From Tieghemostelium lacteum (taxonomy: Eukaryota; Evosea; Eumycetozoa; Dictyosteliales; Raperosteliaceae): a stretch of 64,000 nucleotides of DNA. Numbering within the stretch: position 1 is the stretch's first letter; every line of letters starts with the position of its first letter. Where the stretch lies: NCBI GenBank assembly GCA_001606155.1, contig LODT01000048.1, positions 1-64,000 on the forward strand, in the 5' to 3' direction. The translations under genes and the position numbers were made by a program. This document shows positions 31,401 to 43,504 of this stretch, in pieces. The notes below the pieces were generated by a model. The model made no database searches. It saw nothing but the letters and a program-made list of their open reading frames with translations, and was not told where the DNA came from.

Positions 31401-34400
31401 TTATTTTTTGGATAGAATACTTTTTGATGATACTCTTAGTAATGGTGTTTTAGATTGATATCCTACAACTTTTGGTGAGGTCGGTGATGGAGTTGTACTT
31501 GGTGATACATTATTGTTATTTGATGTGGTAGTAGTTGTTGTTGTGGTGGTGGTTGAACTACTAGTAGTTGGTATAAGACTTATAGATGAAGTTGTTGGTT
31601 TCAATTGGCTACCATTGCTACTGGTACTATTTGGTGTGTTGGCTGATTGAATAATTGGTGAATTGGTGCATGATCCGGAATTTGGTGAGTTTAGGGAAGA
31701 TACTGAGGTAGCACGAGATACAGTAGAACATTTCTCTTCGACGTAGAAACTCTTTAGTAAACCTTTGGCACGTGCGCCTTCAACAATGGATGGGAATCTC
31801 TGGAAATTAAATCCACCAAATGGCATGGAACGGAATGAGGTATCACCTTCATCTTGGTCTAAAATAGTTTGAGGACAACTGGCGGCATCTTTAGCAGTTT
31901 CAATGAGTTCATCGCGAGTATCCTCATCATCTTCTTGACCTTCTTCAATTGTTTCAGCACCTTCAAAATAACTGGTGTCAATTTCATTTTGAACTTTGGG
32001 GACAAATGGTGGTATCATGGATCTAATATTATCCCAATCCAATCCTTGGAAATATGGATGTGATCTAATTTCATCTGGGTGAATTCTCTTTTCAGGTTCA
32101 CACAATAGCTTTTGAAGTAAATCAATAGCTTCCTTACTAATATATTGTGCCATTTCTTCATAGTTTAGAATATCCTTCCAATCTAAAATGTTTTTGAATA
32201 CTTCTTCATGGGTATCTCCACCAAATGGGGTATCTCCAAATAGCATTTCAAAAAATACACAACCCAAAGACCAATAATCATATGTTTGATCATATCCTTT
32301 ACCTTCTAACATCTCAGGTGCCATATACTCTGGTGAACCAACCTTGGAATAAGTAACTTTTCTTGGTTTTTGTGGGCCTAATAATACCTTGAATTTGTTA
32401 AACTTTGCATTAGAAACACCAGAAGCATTTTGTTGTGGTTCATCTTTATGATTAATATTCTTGAGTGCATTATGGAATTTTGAATTTCTATTTAAGAAAC
32501 CTTCTTTACTCAAACCAAAGTCAATGAGTTTCAAATGTCCCCATTTATCAACAACAAAATTACTTGGTTTAAGATCTCTATGAATATATCCAAGTTTGTG
32601 TAGACTTTGAATGGCTAGAATCATCTCTGCAATATAGAATCTAGCAGTCTCATCACTTAGAGATGTGAGATTATTCAAAAGTGCTCTAAAATCACCTCCA
32701 CAATGATATTCCATTGCCAAATACAGATACTGAGAATCATGGAAGCTATAGAGTAATCTAGTAATCCATTGTGAGTGATCCTTATTGGTATGAGGAATCA
32801 TCATTACTTCTTTCTCTTTACTAACTGATGTCATTTGATTAGCACGATGATAACTTGATTTTCTAATAACTTTAAGTGTAACAATCTCATTTGACTCCTT
32901 CTTTCTGGCTAGATAAACCTTACCAAATCCACCTTTACCAATTGCTGTGAGTTTTTGAAAATCACTTGGTCCCAATTTAGAACGCTTGGATCTAAGATAT
33001 CCGGTTTCTTTTTGTAAATGTTCTTTCCAACATCTCTGCCAAGCAATTGAATTTTCTTTAATTCCAGATTCAGTTAGAACTTGTTGAAGAGTATCCATTC
33101 TCTTTTTTCTCTGTGCCAGGTAGTTATCCAATTCCCTGTAATAGTGGTGAAAGTAGTTATCGAGAATTTTAATTTTCTCTTTTAACTGTGGTGATATCAA
33201 TGCTCTGTTTTGTGAACTTGCTAGAGTTAATGTAGATGAAGATGTTGAAGAGGTGGTTGTTGTTGTACTTGGTGTTGATAGGGTTATATTAGTATTGGAT
33301 ATATTATTATTATTATTATTATTATTTTTAGATGAGGTTATTATATGAGAGGTAAGTGGATTTTGATTGATTTGTGAATTGGAAAATGTTGGATAGAAAT
33401 CATCGGTTTGAGAAATAGAAGAATCATTATGCAATCGTTGGTGTAATATAGTATTATTATCAGTAGTTGTAGACAACTTGTATTTACTTAATCTACTAGA
33501 TGAATTTGAAGGTGACATGGTTGGTGAATAGGAAGATTCTGAGGTTGATAATAATTTTCCATTATTTGGTGACCAACTAACTGAAAGATTTCCAGTAGAT
33601 AATAGGTTACCACTAATGTTAGTGTTTGTACTATTAGTTGTGATATTGGTATTGATACTAAAATGATTGAGAGTGTTGGTACTGTTACCACTGAGAAGTG
33701 ATCCTAGGTTACTATTACTGTTACTAGTTGTTTGATATATTAATTGTAGAATATTCTGGTTTTTGACATCATTATGAATGATTACCTCCTCAGTATCATC
33801 CATTAGATAGAATTTCTTTATTCTCACTTGACTGAGTATTTTGTCATCTTCTAAATAGTCATAGAGATTAACGGAGCAACATAGCTTGAAACTTGATGGT
33901 TTGCGATCAAGTTTATTAGCAATAGTTTCAACTACCTCTCTTACTTGGGTTGCAGATGTGATAATCTGTGTCCAATAGTTATACAATGCTTGAGGTTGCA
34001 ATTTTACAGTTATATTACTACTTATACTCTTTATAGGTATACTATTGGTACTATTTGACAATTGTGGTTGGCCATTATCCGAGGAGATGGTTGTCAATGG
34101 CATACAATCTTCCCATTGATAATCAATAGGAACGTGGTAGATACGTATCATTGAACTTATTGGTGAGAGACAACTATCGGGTGATGTCTGGTCAGGGGAC
34201 AATGTACCTCCTACTTGAGGTGGTGGAGAGGAAGGTGCAGCAGCAGTAACCCATTTACTAATACTAGGTTGTCGTTGAATTGGGATTACAGTTTCACAAT
34301 TTGATTTACTTCTATTTCTACCCTGTTCACTATCTAATGGAGGAGTTGTGCTTGTTGGTATGGAGCTAATGGTTCTTCCTTGATTTGGTAAGACGCTACC

Positions 34401-36071
34401 AATACCTCCACTACTATTACTACTATTAGAAGATGTAGAATTGTTACCATTTGAAGGTACTAGATTATCAGGTACACTTTTAGATGCACCCCACCAATGA
34501 TGTGTACCAATTTTTGGAAGTGATGGATTGGAATGACTATTGGAAAGAATGGGAAGTGGATTTAATACAGATGGAGCAGAAGTACGGGGTTGTAATAAAT
34601 TCTTTCCTTTAGATGGTGACCATGTTGTTGATCTATTACTTATACCATTGGGGTTTTGAAGTTGTTGTTGGTGCATTTGTTTTATGTTACATAGATTAAG
34701 ATTGGATATGGTTGGTGTTGATGGGGTCGATGGAGTGTTACCTAATGAATTACTAGTACCATTAAATGATACACTATGATGTATTGGAATAAGTATAGGA
34801 GATGTCAAACTATTTGAAGAGGAAGGTGTCGATGTTTGATATCTATGTTGTTGATTACTTATACTTATACTAATTGGCATTTCATTATTATTATTACTAC
34901 TACTACTATTATTAAAACTAATTGATTTGGTTACAACCATTGGTAGTAATTCGTTATCATCTTCCAATTGTGTAGTTGGTTGAGGTAATTGTTGTTGTTG
35001 GCGTGGTTTTTTTAATTTATATAATCTTTTAATAAATGATTTCTGATGTTGTGTTGATATATAATTGATATTCAGTTGATCACAACTGATACTAGTTGGT
35101 AATTTTTCACCTTGTATAGTTGGTGAGGTATTGGCGCTGTCAATTTCTGTACATTGTTGACTGGTGCTTCGTGGTATATTTACGCTGTTTCTTTTAAGTA
35201 TTCCTATTGATCTTCTTTGTCTTCTCAATGATCCATTGGAATTAGATCTATTTGATTTTTGAAGATACACTCTAGGGTGAGAACTATTATTATTATTACA
35301 ATTATTATTATTAATCAATGTTGTATTTATATTGGACTGAGGTGAACTATTACTATTACCACTGAATATAGATATAAACTGAGAAAATAATTTCTTTTTA
35401 CTATTATTATGCACATTATGATAATGTTCAACTACCGGAAGTGTAGTTATTGGTGATATTGATGCTGATGATGGATTACTATTTGTTGGCGTTGTATTAT
35501 TTGAACTATTACCAGAAACATGATGGAATGATGGAATTGGAATTGTAGGTGGAAGAGTTGAGGATTTTCTCGACTGACTCTTGGACACACTCAAAGGATT
35601 GGGTAGACTATTTAAACCACCAACTTTTAGTTTTTTAGTTTTACTTAAAAAATTTGATAGCCAAGAAGTTTTTTGAATTTTAGCTTCAATGTGTTGTTGT
35701 TGGTGTTGTTTTTGTTGTGATTCATCGTCATCATCAGAATCTACTTCAACTTCTTCAATATCCAATTCCTCTTCTTCTTCTTCCTCTTCCTCATCATTTT
35801 CAGGTTCATCATCGTCGTTTAGAATACCATTGGATATCATTGTATCAATAATCATTGTTGCACATTGAACTGTTGTTTGATTTATATAAGGTGTATTCGG
35901 TAGTGATTCCTCGCTACTACTATTGGTGGTTGTTATACTGTTATCCAAATTCTCTTCTTGTTCCAATTGTGTCAATATATGATTATTTAAAGTACCACCA
36001 TCAACTATGGGATTATTTGGTGGTTGAATTGGAGTTAAAACTACCAAAGTATTATCTAATGTGTTTTCCAT
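31401..36071 (-). CDS. NDR-family AGC protein kinase, 1556 aa
   Basis: The kinase domain begins near residue 1034 with [21 protein letters not shown] (Lys), HRDLKPSN and DFGLSKEG. It contains the long NDR-type insert before the activation segment [13 protein letters not shown]. The segment before it (about 960-1030) is a basic helical region like the NDR MOB-binding N-lobe. At about 685-767 a domain ([10 protein letters not shown]... to [11 protein letters not shown]) has the look of a Ras-binding/ubiquitin-like fold. The first 650 residues are low complexity with one acidic run. The C-terminal hydrophobic motif reads FGGFNFQRF near residue 1416, with Asn where NDR kinases carry the regulatory Thr. 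It resembles Dictyostelium ndrC/ndrD. Single exon. Confidence 0.9.
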   Translation of the reverse strand: MENTLDNTLVVLTPIQPPNNPIVDGGTLNNHILTQLEQEENLDNSITTTNSSSEESLPNTPYINQTTVQCATMIIDTMISNGILNDDDEPENDEEEEEEEEELDIEEVEVDSDDDDESQQKQHQQQHIEAKIQKTSWLSNFLSKTKKLKVGGLNSLPNPLSVSKSQSRKSSTLPPTIPIPSFHHVSGNSSNNTTPTNSNPSSASISPITTLPVVEHYHNVHNNSKKKLFSQFISIFSGNSNSSPQSNINTTLINNNNCNNNNSSHPRVYLQKSNRSNSNGSLRRQRRSIGILKRNSVNIPRSTSQQCTEIDSANTSPTIQGEKLPTSISCDQLNINYISTQHQKSFIKRLYKLKKPRQQQQLPQPTTQLEDDNELLPMVVTKSISFNNSSSSNNNNEMPISISISNQQHRYQTSTPSSSNSLTSPILIPIHHSVSFNGTSNSLGNTPSTPSTPTISNLNLCNIKQMHQQQLQNPNGISNRSTTWSPSKGKNLLQPRTSAPSVLNPLPILSNSHSNPSLPKIGTHHWWGASKSVPDNLVPSNGNNSTSSNSSNSSGGIGSVLPNQGRTISSIPTSTTPPLDSEQGRNRSKSNCETVIPIQRQPSISKWVTAAAPSSPPPQVGGTLSPDQTSPDSCLSPISSMIRIYHVPIDYQWEDCMPLTTISSDNGQPQLSNSTNSIPIKSISSNITVKLQPQALYNYWTQIITSATQVREVVETIANKLDRKPSSFKLCCSVNLYDYLEDDKILSQVRIKKFYLMDDTEEVIIHNDVKNQNILQLIYQTTSNSNSNLGSLLSGNSTNTLNHFSINTNITTNSTNTNISGNLLSTGNLSVSWSPNNGKLLSTSESSYSPTMSPSNSSSRLSKYKLSTTTDNNTILHQRLHNDSSISQTDDFYPTFSNSQINQNPLTSHIITSSKNNNNNNNNISNTNITLSTPSTTTTTSSTSSSTLTLASSQNRALISPQLKEKIKILDNYFHHYYRELDNYLAQRKKRMDTLQQVLTESGIKENSIAWQRCWKEHLQKETGYLRSKRSKLGPSDFQKLTAIGKGGFGKVYLARKKESNEIVTLKVIRKSSYHRANQMTSVSKEKEVMMIPHTNKDHSQWITRLLYSFHDSQYLYLAMEYHCGGDFRALLNNLTSLSDETARFYIAEMILAIQSLHKLGYIHRDLKPSNFVVDKWGHLKLIDFGLSKEGFLNRNSKFHNALKNINHKDEPQQNASGVSNAKFNKFKVLLGPQKPRKVTYSKVGSPEYMAPEMLEGKGYDQTYDYWSLGCVFFEMLFGDTPFGGDTHEEVFKNILDWKDILNYEEMAQYISKEAIDLLQKLLCEPEKRIHPDEIRSHPYFQGLDWDNIRSMIPPFVPKVQNEIDTSYFEGAETIEEGQEDDEDTRDELIETAKDAASCPQTILDQDEGDTSFRSMPFGGFNFQRFPSIVEGARAKGLLKSFYVEEKCSTVSRATSVSSLNSPNSGSCTNSPIIQSANTPNSTSSNGSQLKPTTSSISLIPTTSSSTTTTTTTTTTSNNNNVSPSTTPSPTSPKVVGYQSKTPLLRVSSKSILSKK

Positions 36072-38640
36072 TTTCTATTACAAAAATAATAAAACAACAA
36101 AATATATATAATTTATAATAATGTACAAATATTTACAATAAAAACTAATAATATATTAATAAAAAAAAAAAATACACTTCCAACAATATTGTTGTTGTTG
36201 TTATTGTGTTGTGGCTGCTATTTCTGTTATTTGATTGCTTAAAAGAGTGTGTGTGTTGTGTGTGTTTTTCTCTCTTTTCTAAAAAATAAAAAATTTTTTT
36301 TATATAAACCTGGATTTACATGAATCTAAAAATAGATTTTGTGAACAAAAAAAATAAAATTAGAACCAATTATTTTGGACAAGATCATATACCCTTTTAT
36401 CTTAAATCACCTACATTATATGGATGGCTTTGAATTTCAAATTTATTTAAACCTAAATTGATTTCAAAATTATGATATAAAATTTCTAATCTATAAATTC
36501 TATTTTAAAATAATATAAAATTGTAAGCTTATGATTGGTTTGAATTGAGTGATTGATGTGTATACACCAAAACAATAAATACAAAAAAATAAATAAAAAA
36601 TTTTTTTTTAAATTATTATTATTTGAATAAGTCCCTCTGTGATTTTAATAATAGTTATCTAAACATATTAAAGTGATTGTATGATATACCAGATATTTGT
36701 TATTATTATAACGTGGAGGAAGATTGGAACAAAGAGAGAGCAAAAATAAAATAGAAAAAAAAATCAAACAAGTATACTCTTTTTTTTTTTTTTAACAATT
36801 GTATTGTTGGTTCAGTTTGATATGTAATTATGTGATAGGGTTAATTCACTAAATTAATACAAAACATTATCAAATAAAATGAAGTTGATTGTGGTTGTTA
36901 TTTATCAACACACACACTCATACACTGTTTAAAAAATAACAAAAAGTGAGATAGAAAGAAAGATCACTACATTTTTACCAATTTGAAATAAGAATAGAAA
37001 TTGGAAATTTATAAATCTAATACCCCACTATTACCTTTTAGTGTATTCTAATAAATAAAAAAATAATATCTTTTAAAAGTGTGTTGAGAGAGTGTGTGTA
37101 TATTTTGGTTGCCAAAATGTGTGTGACTGATTAGGGGGAGTGAGGATATTTGCTTGTTTTTGCATAAGAATTCACATATTATATGTATTCATGTATTTTT
37201 AATATGTCTATACAAATAATTAAGTTGAGATCATCTTTAAAAATGGAGTGTGGGTTGGATATAAGATAAAGGGTTATTAGTGATCTCGGAATACAATATA
37301 TTCCAAAAATAACTAGTTAAATATATTTTTTTTTTACAATCACAATTGTGGAAATTAGAGAGTACATGGGTATTAAATATTCCAAAAAAAAAATAATTAC
37401 AATACACAATAATAGAGATTTTAAAATCTATTTGATTGATTTTGGGATTTTAGAATCGAGTAACAATTGTCAAACAAACATACATTTGTCACTATGATCA
37501 CATGATTTATAAAAATCACTCCAATAAGTTTTAATAATGAAACGTGATGTTATGTGTGACTAAATGATCATACTTTGAATCTATTCCCTTTATAAAATGT
37601 ATTTTTTTATAATTTATAATAATATTGTATTATTATTATTATTTAAAATTATAATAAGTTGGAGTGTTATTTTTTAGAATAAATTCCAAAATTTTTAATA
37701 TTATTTGTTTATCAATTAATTAAATGAATTGAATGAAAATTGTCACTAGAAATGATGTCTTACTTGTAGTTTAAATGTTTGAAAGATTGTGTGTGTGAGG
37801 GGAAGTTGAATTCAATGTATTATATATTTCTATTGGTGGAGAATTGGTATTATATCTGTTTTTCTGTCTCTATCTGTTCACTGGATTGATATATAATTTC
37901 AATGAAATTATGAGTGGGTGGTAGATAAAAAATAATTAATTGTAAATATAAAAATAAGAGTTTATAAAAAAAAAAAAAAGAAAAGTGATTGTGTGTGAGT
38001 GTGTGTTTTGTGGTCAGTGTATTGAAAAAAGAAAGAGTAATGGGTGATCAATAATGCCAAATTCCTTTAATTATTAATTAATAATTAATTATTTTATCAA
38101 AAATAATAAGGTCCTTTTATGATTATTAATAGGTTGATAAATATGTTAATATTCTATTCTAAATAAAGTAGTAAAAATGATGCTTTTTTGCAATACATTA
38201 AAAAAAAAAGAGAATAAAAAAGTGTAAAGTACCTTCTGATTTCAGATCTCAAGAAAAAATGTGTACAAAAATCAAAATCTAATTTTACCAGTTTGATTTA
38301 GAAATTTTTTTTTTGGGAGGGATACTCTATAACGGACAAAGGGGGTGTGGTTCATAGTGACATCTTTTTCTCACCACCTGAAAGTGAATGTGGATGTGTG
38401 TGGGGGAATGTGCGAGTTGAATAAAATGTGTATTGTGGGTGGGGTGAATATTAAATTATAATATAAATTATTACAATGAATTAAAAAGGGTGTTCCTCTT
38501 AAACAATGAGTAATGGACGAAAAACTTACTTAAATAAATAATCTCTATTGATAACGATAGGTTTAATGTTCTTTTTCACAAAATTGATTTTAATGATGGG
38601 ATTTAAGGTTAAACCCTAAATTGTATATTATTTTAATAAA
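36072..38640. other. 2.6-kb intergenic region upstream of the NDR kinase
   Basis: The longest gene-free stretch in the window. No credible open frame on either strand. It has several GT-rich or CA-rich patches (36245-36265, 36905-36925, 37085-37110, 37985-38010) and G-rich boxes (38341-38450), plus a 22-base AT palindrome at 38067-38088. Since the upstream gene is transcribed towards it on the same strand, it should contain the kinase promoter and perhaps distant control sites or a noncoding transcript. Confidence 0.6.
38341..38446. promoter_or_regulatory. cluster of G/T-rich boxes (candidate GBF sites)
   Basis: Three G/T-rich boxes within 106 bases: GGGGGTGTGG at 38341, TGGATGTGTGTGGGGG at 38391 and TATTGTGGGTGGGG at 38431. 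In Dictyostelium, paired G/T-rich elements of this type bind G-box factor in cAMP-induced promoters. The match is by composition only, and the boxes lie 2.3 kb from the kinase ATG. Confidence 0.35.
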
Positions 38641-40433
38641 CTATGTAGTTGATTGTTTCGAAATGAGTTTATCTAAATTTGCTAATAATTCCTTCTTGTT
38701 TATCTTTGACATTGCATTTTTAGGAATTTCATCTGTGAATATATATTTTTTGGGAATTTTATAGTGCGCAAGTTTATCTTTAAGAAAATTATTTAGATTC
38801 TGATCAATAGGTTGATTTTTTCCCTGTACATTGTGTTGGTAAAAATGTATTAGATTATCTGTTTTTCTTTAAAGAGTGTTTCTACATTTTTGATCACAAA
38901 GATTTTTTTTGTAAAATGAAATTGAAAAAACAACCAACAAAAAATGAAAAAAAAATAATTGGATATTTTTAGAAGTGTTTAGGGGGTGAAATTATGTGTG
39001 ATTTTCGAATGATTTACCTTTTTGAGAACTAAGATTGCATAGATTATTTCACCTGCTATTGGATCTGGGACACCAATGACGGAACATTCATCGATATCTG
39101 GATGCTCTAGTATTTCTCTTTCTATTTCTAAAGCACTGATTTTGTATCCAGAGAATTTAATGATATCTACACTGGATCTACCAAGTATTTTGAAATGCCC
39201 TGTTGTGGGATCTCGTTCTGCTATATCACCAGTTCGGAACCAACCGTCTACTGTAAATGCCTCTTTTGTTTCTTTGGGTTTGTTAAAATACTCTTTGAAT
39301 ACTTGTGGTCCTTTAACTAGAAGTTCGCTATTAGCCTCCTGAATATGTAGATGTACACCTGGTAATTGGAACCCAACACTTCCTGAAAGTCTTTGACTTA
39401 CAGGTTCCAAAGGATTACTTAAAGCCATACCAATCTCCGTCATACCATATCTCTCTAATAAAACATGTCCTGTTAGTTCCTCCCACTGTTTCTTTACAGT
39501 TTCCGGTAAGGCACTAGAGCCACTAACCATTAACCTTAAATCTTGAAATGCCAATTTAATCAAATCCTGTCTCTCCTTACTCTGTTCCAAAATATATTTT
39601 ATCAATTTTGCATAAATTGTGGGAACTGCCATAAATAGTGTAATCTTAGGATTTCCATTAAGATTCTCTAGAGATACACTAGGTAATAGATGACTTTCAA
39701 TCAATCTATTAATAACCAGCTCTGGTGAGAATTTCGAAGGCATCATTTCGCAAGTTGCACCACTATACATTGCACATTGCACACAGTTAATCACACCGTG
39801 TACATGATGTAAAGGAAGCACTTGAAGAATGTGATCATTCTCTGTCCACTTCCATGCATTTACTAATGTAGTAATTTGAGCCTCTATATTTAAATGAGTT
39901 GTAACTACACCTTTTGGTCGAGAAGTTGTTCCACTGGTATAGATAATCATAGCATTTCTGCTAGGGTCCATATAAAAAGTTGATAAATCCTTTTCATTCC
40001 AGTGTCCGAGGTTTTCGGAGACTGTTGGTATCTCCAATAGCGGTATATTAAGTTTTTTTGTAATCTCACTTATAAAATCTTTATGATCACTGTCGGTTAC
40101 TACCATTGAAGATTGACTGTCTTTAAGTATGTATTCTAATTCCTGGGGTGGATGCTGAATTGAAAGAGGTGTTGCAACTCCACCTGCTCTCCAAATACCC
40201 CATTTAGTCTGGACATAATTAAAACTAGGTGGTAGAAAGAATGCTATTCTATCCTGATTTAAATCCTCCTTTTTTCCTAGATTTCTAGTGAGATCATTTG
40301 AAATCTTTAAAGAACCTCCTAAAAGATCTTCATAGGTATAGGAATTGGAATGATAATTCATCACTGAAATTCTATTTTTAAACTTTAGTGCTGCTCTTTG
40401 AAAAATGTCTAATGATGGTATTGGTATCTTCAT
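38641..40433 (-). CDS. acyl-CoA synthetase, malonyl-CoA synthetase (ACSF3)-like, 532 aa
   Basis: Exons 40433..39018 and 38823..38641, separated by a 194-nt intron. An ANL-superfamily adenylating enzyme that joins an acid to CoA via an acyl-AMP. Motifs: IIYTSGTTSRPKGV (P-loop), LPLHHVHGV, YGMTEIGMALSNPL, GWFRTGDIA, and in exon 2 IPKKYIFTDEIPKNAMSKINKKEL with the catalytic Lys region. The wording matches ACSF3/AAE13, which make malonyl-CoA from malonate for mitochondrial fatty-acid synthesis. The N-terminus (MKIPIPSLDIFQRAALKFKN) is only weakly presequence-like, so location is uncertain. The upstream gene is divergent. Confidence 0.9.
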
Positions 40434-40866
40434 TTTTTCATAACACCAAATCTAGATTTCAGTTGGGTGTGTCTAATCACAATCAAAAAATGAAAATAAA
40501 AATTAAAATTTATCAAATATAAACAGCTAACCCTATAAATATGATTGTTATTAACCAAATATAAATTTTACTATAATTTATAACAATATCAATTTATTTT
40601 TTAACTAAATTTACAAATATATTATTATGATGAAAAATAAAAAAAAAAAAAGATAGATTAACCTGTGTGTGGTAGGTAGAATATGCAATCACCCACAAAA
40701 TAGACTATATTATTAATAATTTATTAATTATAATAAATTATATATATATATAGTATTATTTTTTTTTTTTTTTAAAATAAATCTATTTGTGGAAATATAA
40801 ATAATTTAGTTGGTATATTTATATATTATAGATAGGTTAGGGTAAATTGATGATTTCAGGTTACAG
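40434..40866. promoter_or_regulatory. divergent promoter region
   Basis: About 430 bases between divergent ATGs of the acyl-CoA synthetase and the Cys-rich secreted protein. AT-rich, with a GTGTGTGGTAGGTAG patch at 40663 that resembles a G/T-rich element. No gene seen. Confidence 0.5.
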
Positions 40867-42075
40867 ATGAGATCTCAAATTGATTTTTGGATTTTTGTGG
40901 TGATGGTGGTGTTAATGTTACATGTAGAACAGTCATTGGAAACATCAATGAGAGGTTATAAATGCGAAGGTTTAACAACTGATCTATGTAGTACTGCTTA
41001 TCCTCAATGTAAGGTACTGAATCTAGAAAGTTGTTGTAAAGGTAGCATAGGTGTGTGTATCAATGACTTTGTTGAATTAAACGCTGAAGTTTGTGAAAAA
41101 ACATTGGAATCCAATTTGACTTTGTATTGTCTTCGAAATTTAATAAGTAATGCAGTGTATCAACTTACAACTTCCAATATCTCAATTTATAAATTTGAAA
41201 ATTATGAAATATATCTACCGCCAACCAATACATGTGAGTCACTAAATTGCGATGCTAAAGGTCTGGAATGTCAAATGTCAATAGAACCATGTGACTCAGA
41301 TTCACCTTGTTGTAAGTCAGTTCCTAGATGTGTGGATAGGAAAACCCTAGACCACAGTATAAAAACCAATGTTATATGTAACAAGCAATGTGATGAAGGG
41401 TTCGTTTGCAAGATTGTCGTAGATGTTCCAACATGCTTTGCATTGTCTTGTGACAGTATCACATGTACTAAAGGCACTCAATGTCAAGAACTCCAAGGTC
41501 TTGGAGTTGTAAGTTGTTTCAGTAGCTTCATAGAATTTCTCACTGAAAATGATGATGATTCAGATTTTGACCCAGAACTAGGTTGTGAAGATGTAAAATG
41601 TCCTCCTAATTTTCAATGTAAAAAAGGGGCTTTTTCAAATCATGATTGTATACCTTCGGATATTGATACTATAGGTACAAGATTCAATTGTTCTAGGTGT
41701 CCAGTTGGTTGGAGATGTGATCCATTTGGATGGGGTGGTATCTGTATGGAATGGTTCCCAGACCTAACCATGGAAGACTGCTTTTATGAAAAATGTCTAA
41801 AAAATCAAATTTGCAATAAGGAATCTAAAAAATGTGAATACCAACTGTGTCTAGAGAATACATGTTCTGAAGGACTCACATGTGTTCAATATCAACCTAC
41901 TCATCCTAGAATCTGTGCAACTGAAAATATCCTTCCATTCTCTTTTGCAGTTGATAATCTAGTACCTCTTCCACCAGGAGATAAAAAATTAGAAACATCA
42001 GTTACAGACGACCCATTACTAAGACTAGGTGATGAAAATAAATTTATTACACCAAAACCAAAACTAAATAATTGA
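40867..42075 (+). CDS. secreted Cys-rich protein, spore-coat-like, 402 aa
   Basis: N-terminal signal peptide (about 1-24, FWIFVVMVVLMLHVEQS). Residues 32-110 hold a Cys-rich domain (YKCEGLTTDLC, CKVLNLESCC) like the N-terminal domain of dictyostelid spore-coat proteins. Four to six follistatin-like repeats follow, with C-x3-C-x4-5-C spacing: CESLNCDAKGLEC, CDSITCTKGTQC, CEDVKCPPNFQC, CSRCPVGWRC, CLENTCSEGLTC. No membrane segment follows. Single exon. A cell-wall or extracellular-matrix role is inferred from the family. Confidence 0.8.
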   Translation: MRSQIDFWIFVVMVVLMLHVEQSLETSMRGYKCEGLTTDLCSTAYPQCKVLNLESCCKGSIGVCINDFVELNAEVCEKTLESNLTLYCLRNLISNAVYQLTTSNISIYKFENYEIYLPPTNTCESLNCDAKGLECQMSIEPCDSDSPCCKSVPRCVDRKTLDHSIKTNVICNKQCDEGFVCKIVVDVPTCFALSCDSITCTKGTQCQELQGLGVVSCFSSFIEFLTENDDDSDFDPELGCEDVKCPPNFQCKKGAFSNHDCIPSDIDTIGTRFNCSRCPVGWRCDPFGWGGICMEWFPDLTMEDCFYEKCLKNQICNKESKKCEYQLCLENTCSEGLTCVQYQPTHPRICATENILPFSFAVDNLVPLPPGDKKLETSVTDDPLLRLGDENKFITPKPKLNN

Positions 42076-42154
42076 CACTTAAAATCACTCTAGGTGTGAA
42101 AATAAAAAAAAATAGAAAAAAAAATTTTGTGTCATTTTTAAGAGTCAATATGCA

Positions 42155-43076
42155 ATGAAGTTAAATTTGCTATTTTTAAATGTATTATTGTTATTGCTAA
42201 ATATATTTTTAGTAAATGGACAAGATCAACAATATCCATTAAGCAGTCCAAAAATCTATAGAGATTGTTCTAGTGAACTTTCAAGAAAAGTTAGAGATAT
42301 TCTAAATGATATAGTGTATCCAGTATTGGTTGAGAATGATTATCAACTACCTGGCAGTTGTCCACTTAGAAAGGAATCGGATATGCTATCAGTATTGGAA
42401 TCACAGAAAATTGATCAATATCAACACTGGAAATGTAGATCATGTTTGAAACAATTCAAATCTGAAGAGTTTATTGACAATCATCTAAAGAATCAGCATG
42501 CAGATTTAATATCACCAAATGCCACAGTATGTCTTGGTGACTATTGTGAGATGTTCAATTGTGATGATTCACAACTCTATCAATGTGATTCTAAAAAAAT
42601 GGAGAAACTTCAATTCTTTTGTCAAGGTACTCTCTATAAATGTTTTCCACCTGGTGTTTCTGAGAATGCAAAGAAACTCTATAATCTATTTTCATCACAA
42701 ATTTGTGATTCTCTAACTTGTGATCCATATAAAATGAAACCAATGAAATCTAATTTAGTAAGTAATTATCTCTCTCTCTCTCTTATGTTTTAATTTATAT
42801 TAATATAGATTGTTTTATTTTCAAAGAATCAATTATCAAGTAAATTCTATAGTTGGAGTTATTTTAAATATTTATCAGCAATTATTATTGTAATTATATT
42901 TATTTTCTTTTATATAGTTTTATGTTTTTATAAAAAGTAAGTAATAATTTTGAACTAATAATGTTGAATTTCTAATAATAATAATACTTATATCAATTTC
43001 GATTAATTGTAGAGAAACAACATCAAAAAAAGATTTACGAAGAATAACAGATAAAAAAGCATTTAAAAGAAATTAA
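42155..43076 (+). CDS. signal-peptide, single-TM protein with a C2H2 finger, 264 aa
   Basis: Exons 42155..42757, 42809..42936 and 43013..43076, joining in frame. A signal peptide (1-23, LLFLNVLLLLLNIFLVNGQ) is followed by a Cys-rich lumenal part, a C2H2-like motif WKCRSCLKQFKSEEFIDNHLKNQH (about 89-112), more paired cysteines (DYCEMFNCD, QFFCQGTLYKC), then one membrane segment (YLSAIIIVIIFIFFYIVLCFY) and a short basic tail. A zinc finger on the lumenal or extracellular side is unusual. A two-codon upstream frame (ATG CAA TGA at 42150) overlaps the start codon. Function unknown. Confidence 0.8.
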
Positions 43077-43504
43077 GCAAATATTAGAAAAAAAATCTTC
43101 CATTGAAGAACACTAAAGTATGATGACATTTTCAAATAAATTATCAAAATAGATATTTCTTGCAAAAATAAATCCCTGTACTCATTTTTTTTTATTTTGC
43201 TAATCAGATCAAATTATTACACTGGAAATTCCAAACAATTGTTTGTATTTGTTGAAAAGATTACATATTGTTAACAAACACAATAGATCCTAATAAAGTG
43301 TATATTTTCTTCTTCCTCTGTTTGTCTTAAACAATAGGTTATATCTAGGAGTTTTATTTGAAACTTTAATTTTTTTTTTGAAAACTGTTCAAACGATCCC
43401 AAAAATTTAATTTTTTTTATTTTTGTACAGTACAAACAGTGTTTTTGAAGAAATAAAGTTTACCACTAGTTCCTTTATTTCATTTTTAGAAAGATAGAAA
43501 TACA
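43077..43504. other. intergenic, upstream of Nox
   Basis: Spacer between two plus-strand genes; presumably the NADPH-oxidase promoter. AT-rich with T tracts. No gene seen. Confidence 0.5.

Noticed and set aside
38067-38088. 22-base AT palindrome as a protein-binding site
   Set aside because: Made only of A and T in very AT-rich DNA; no second signal supports it.
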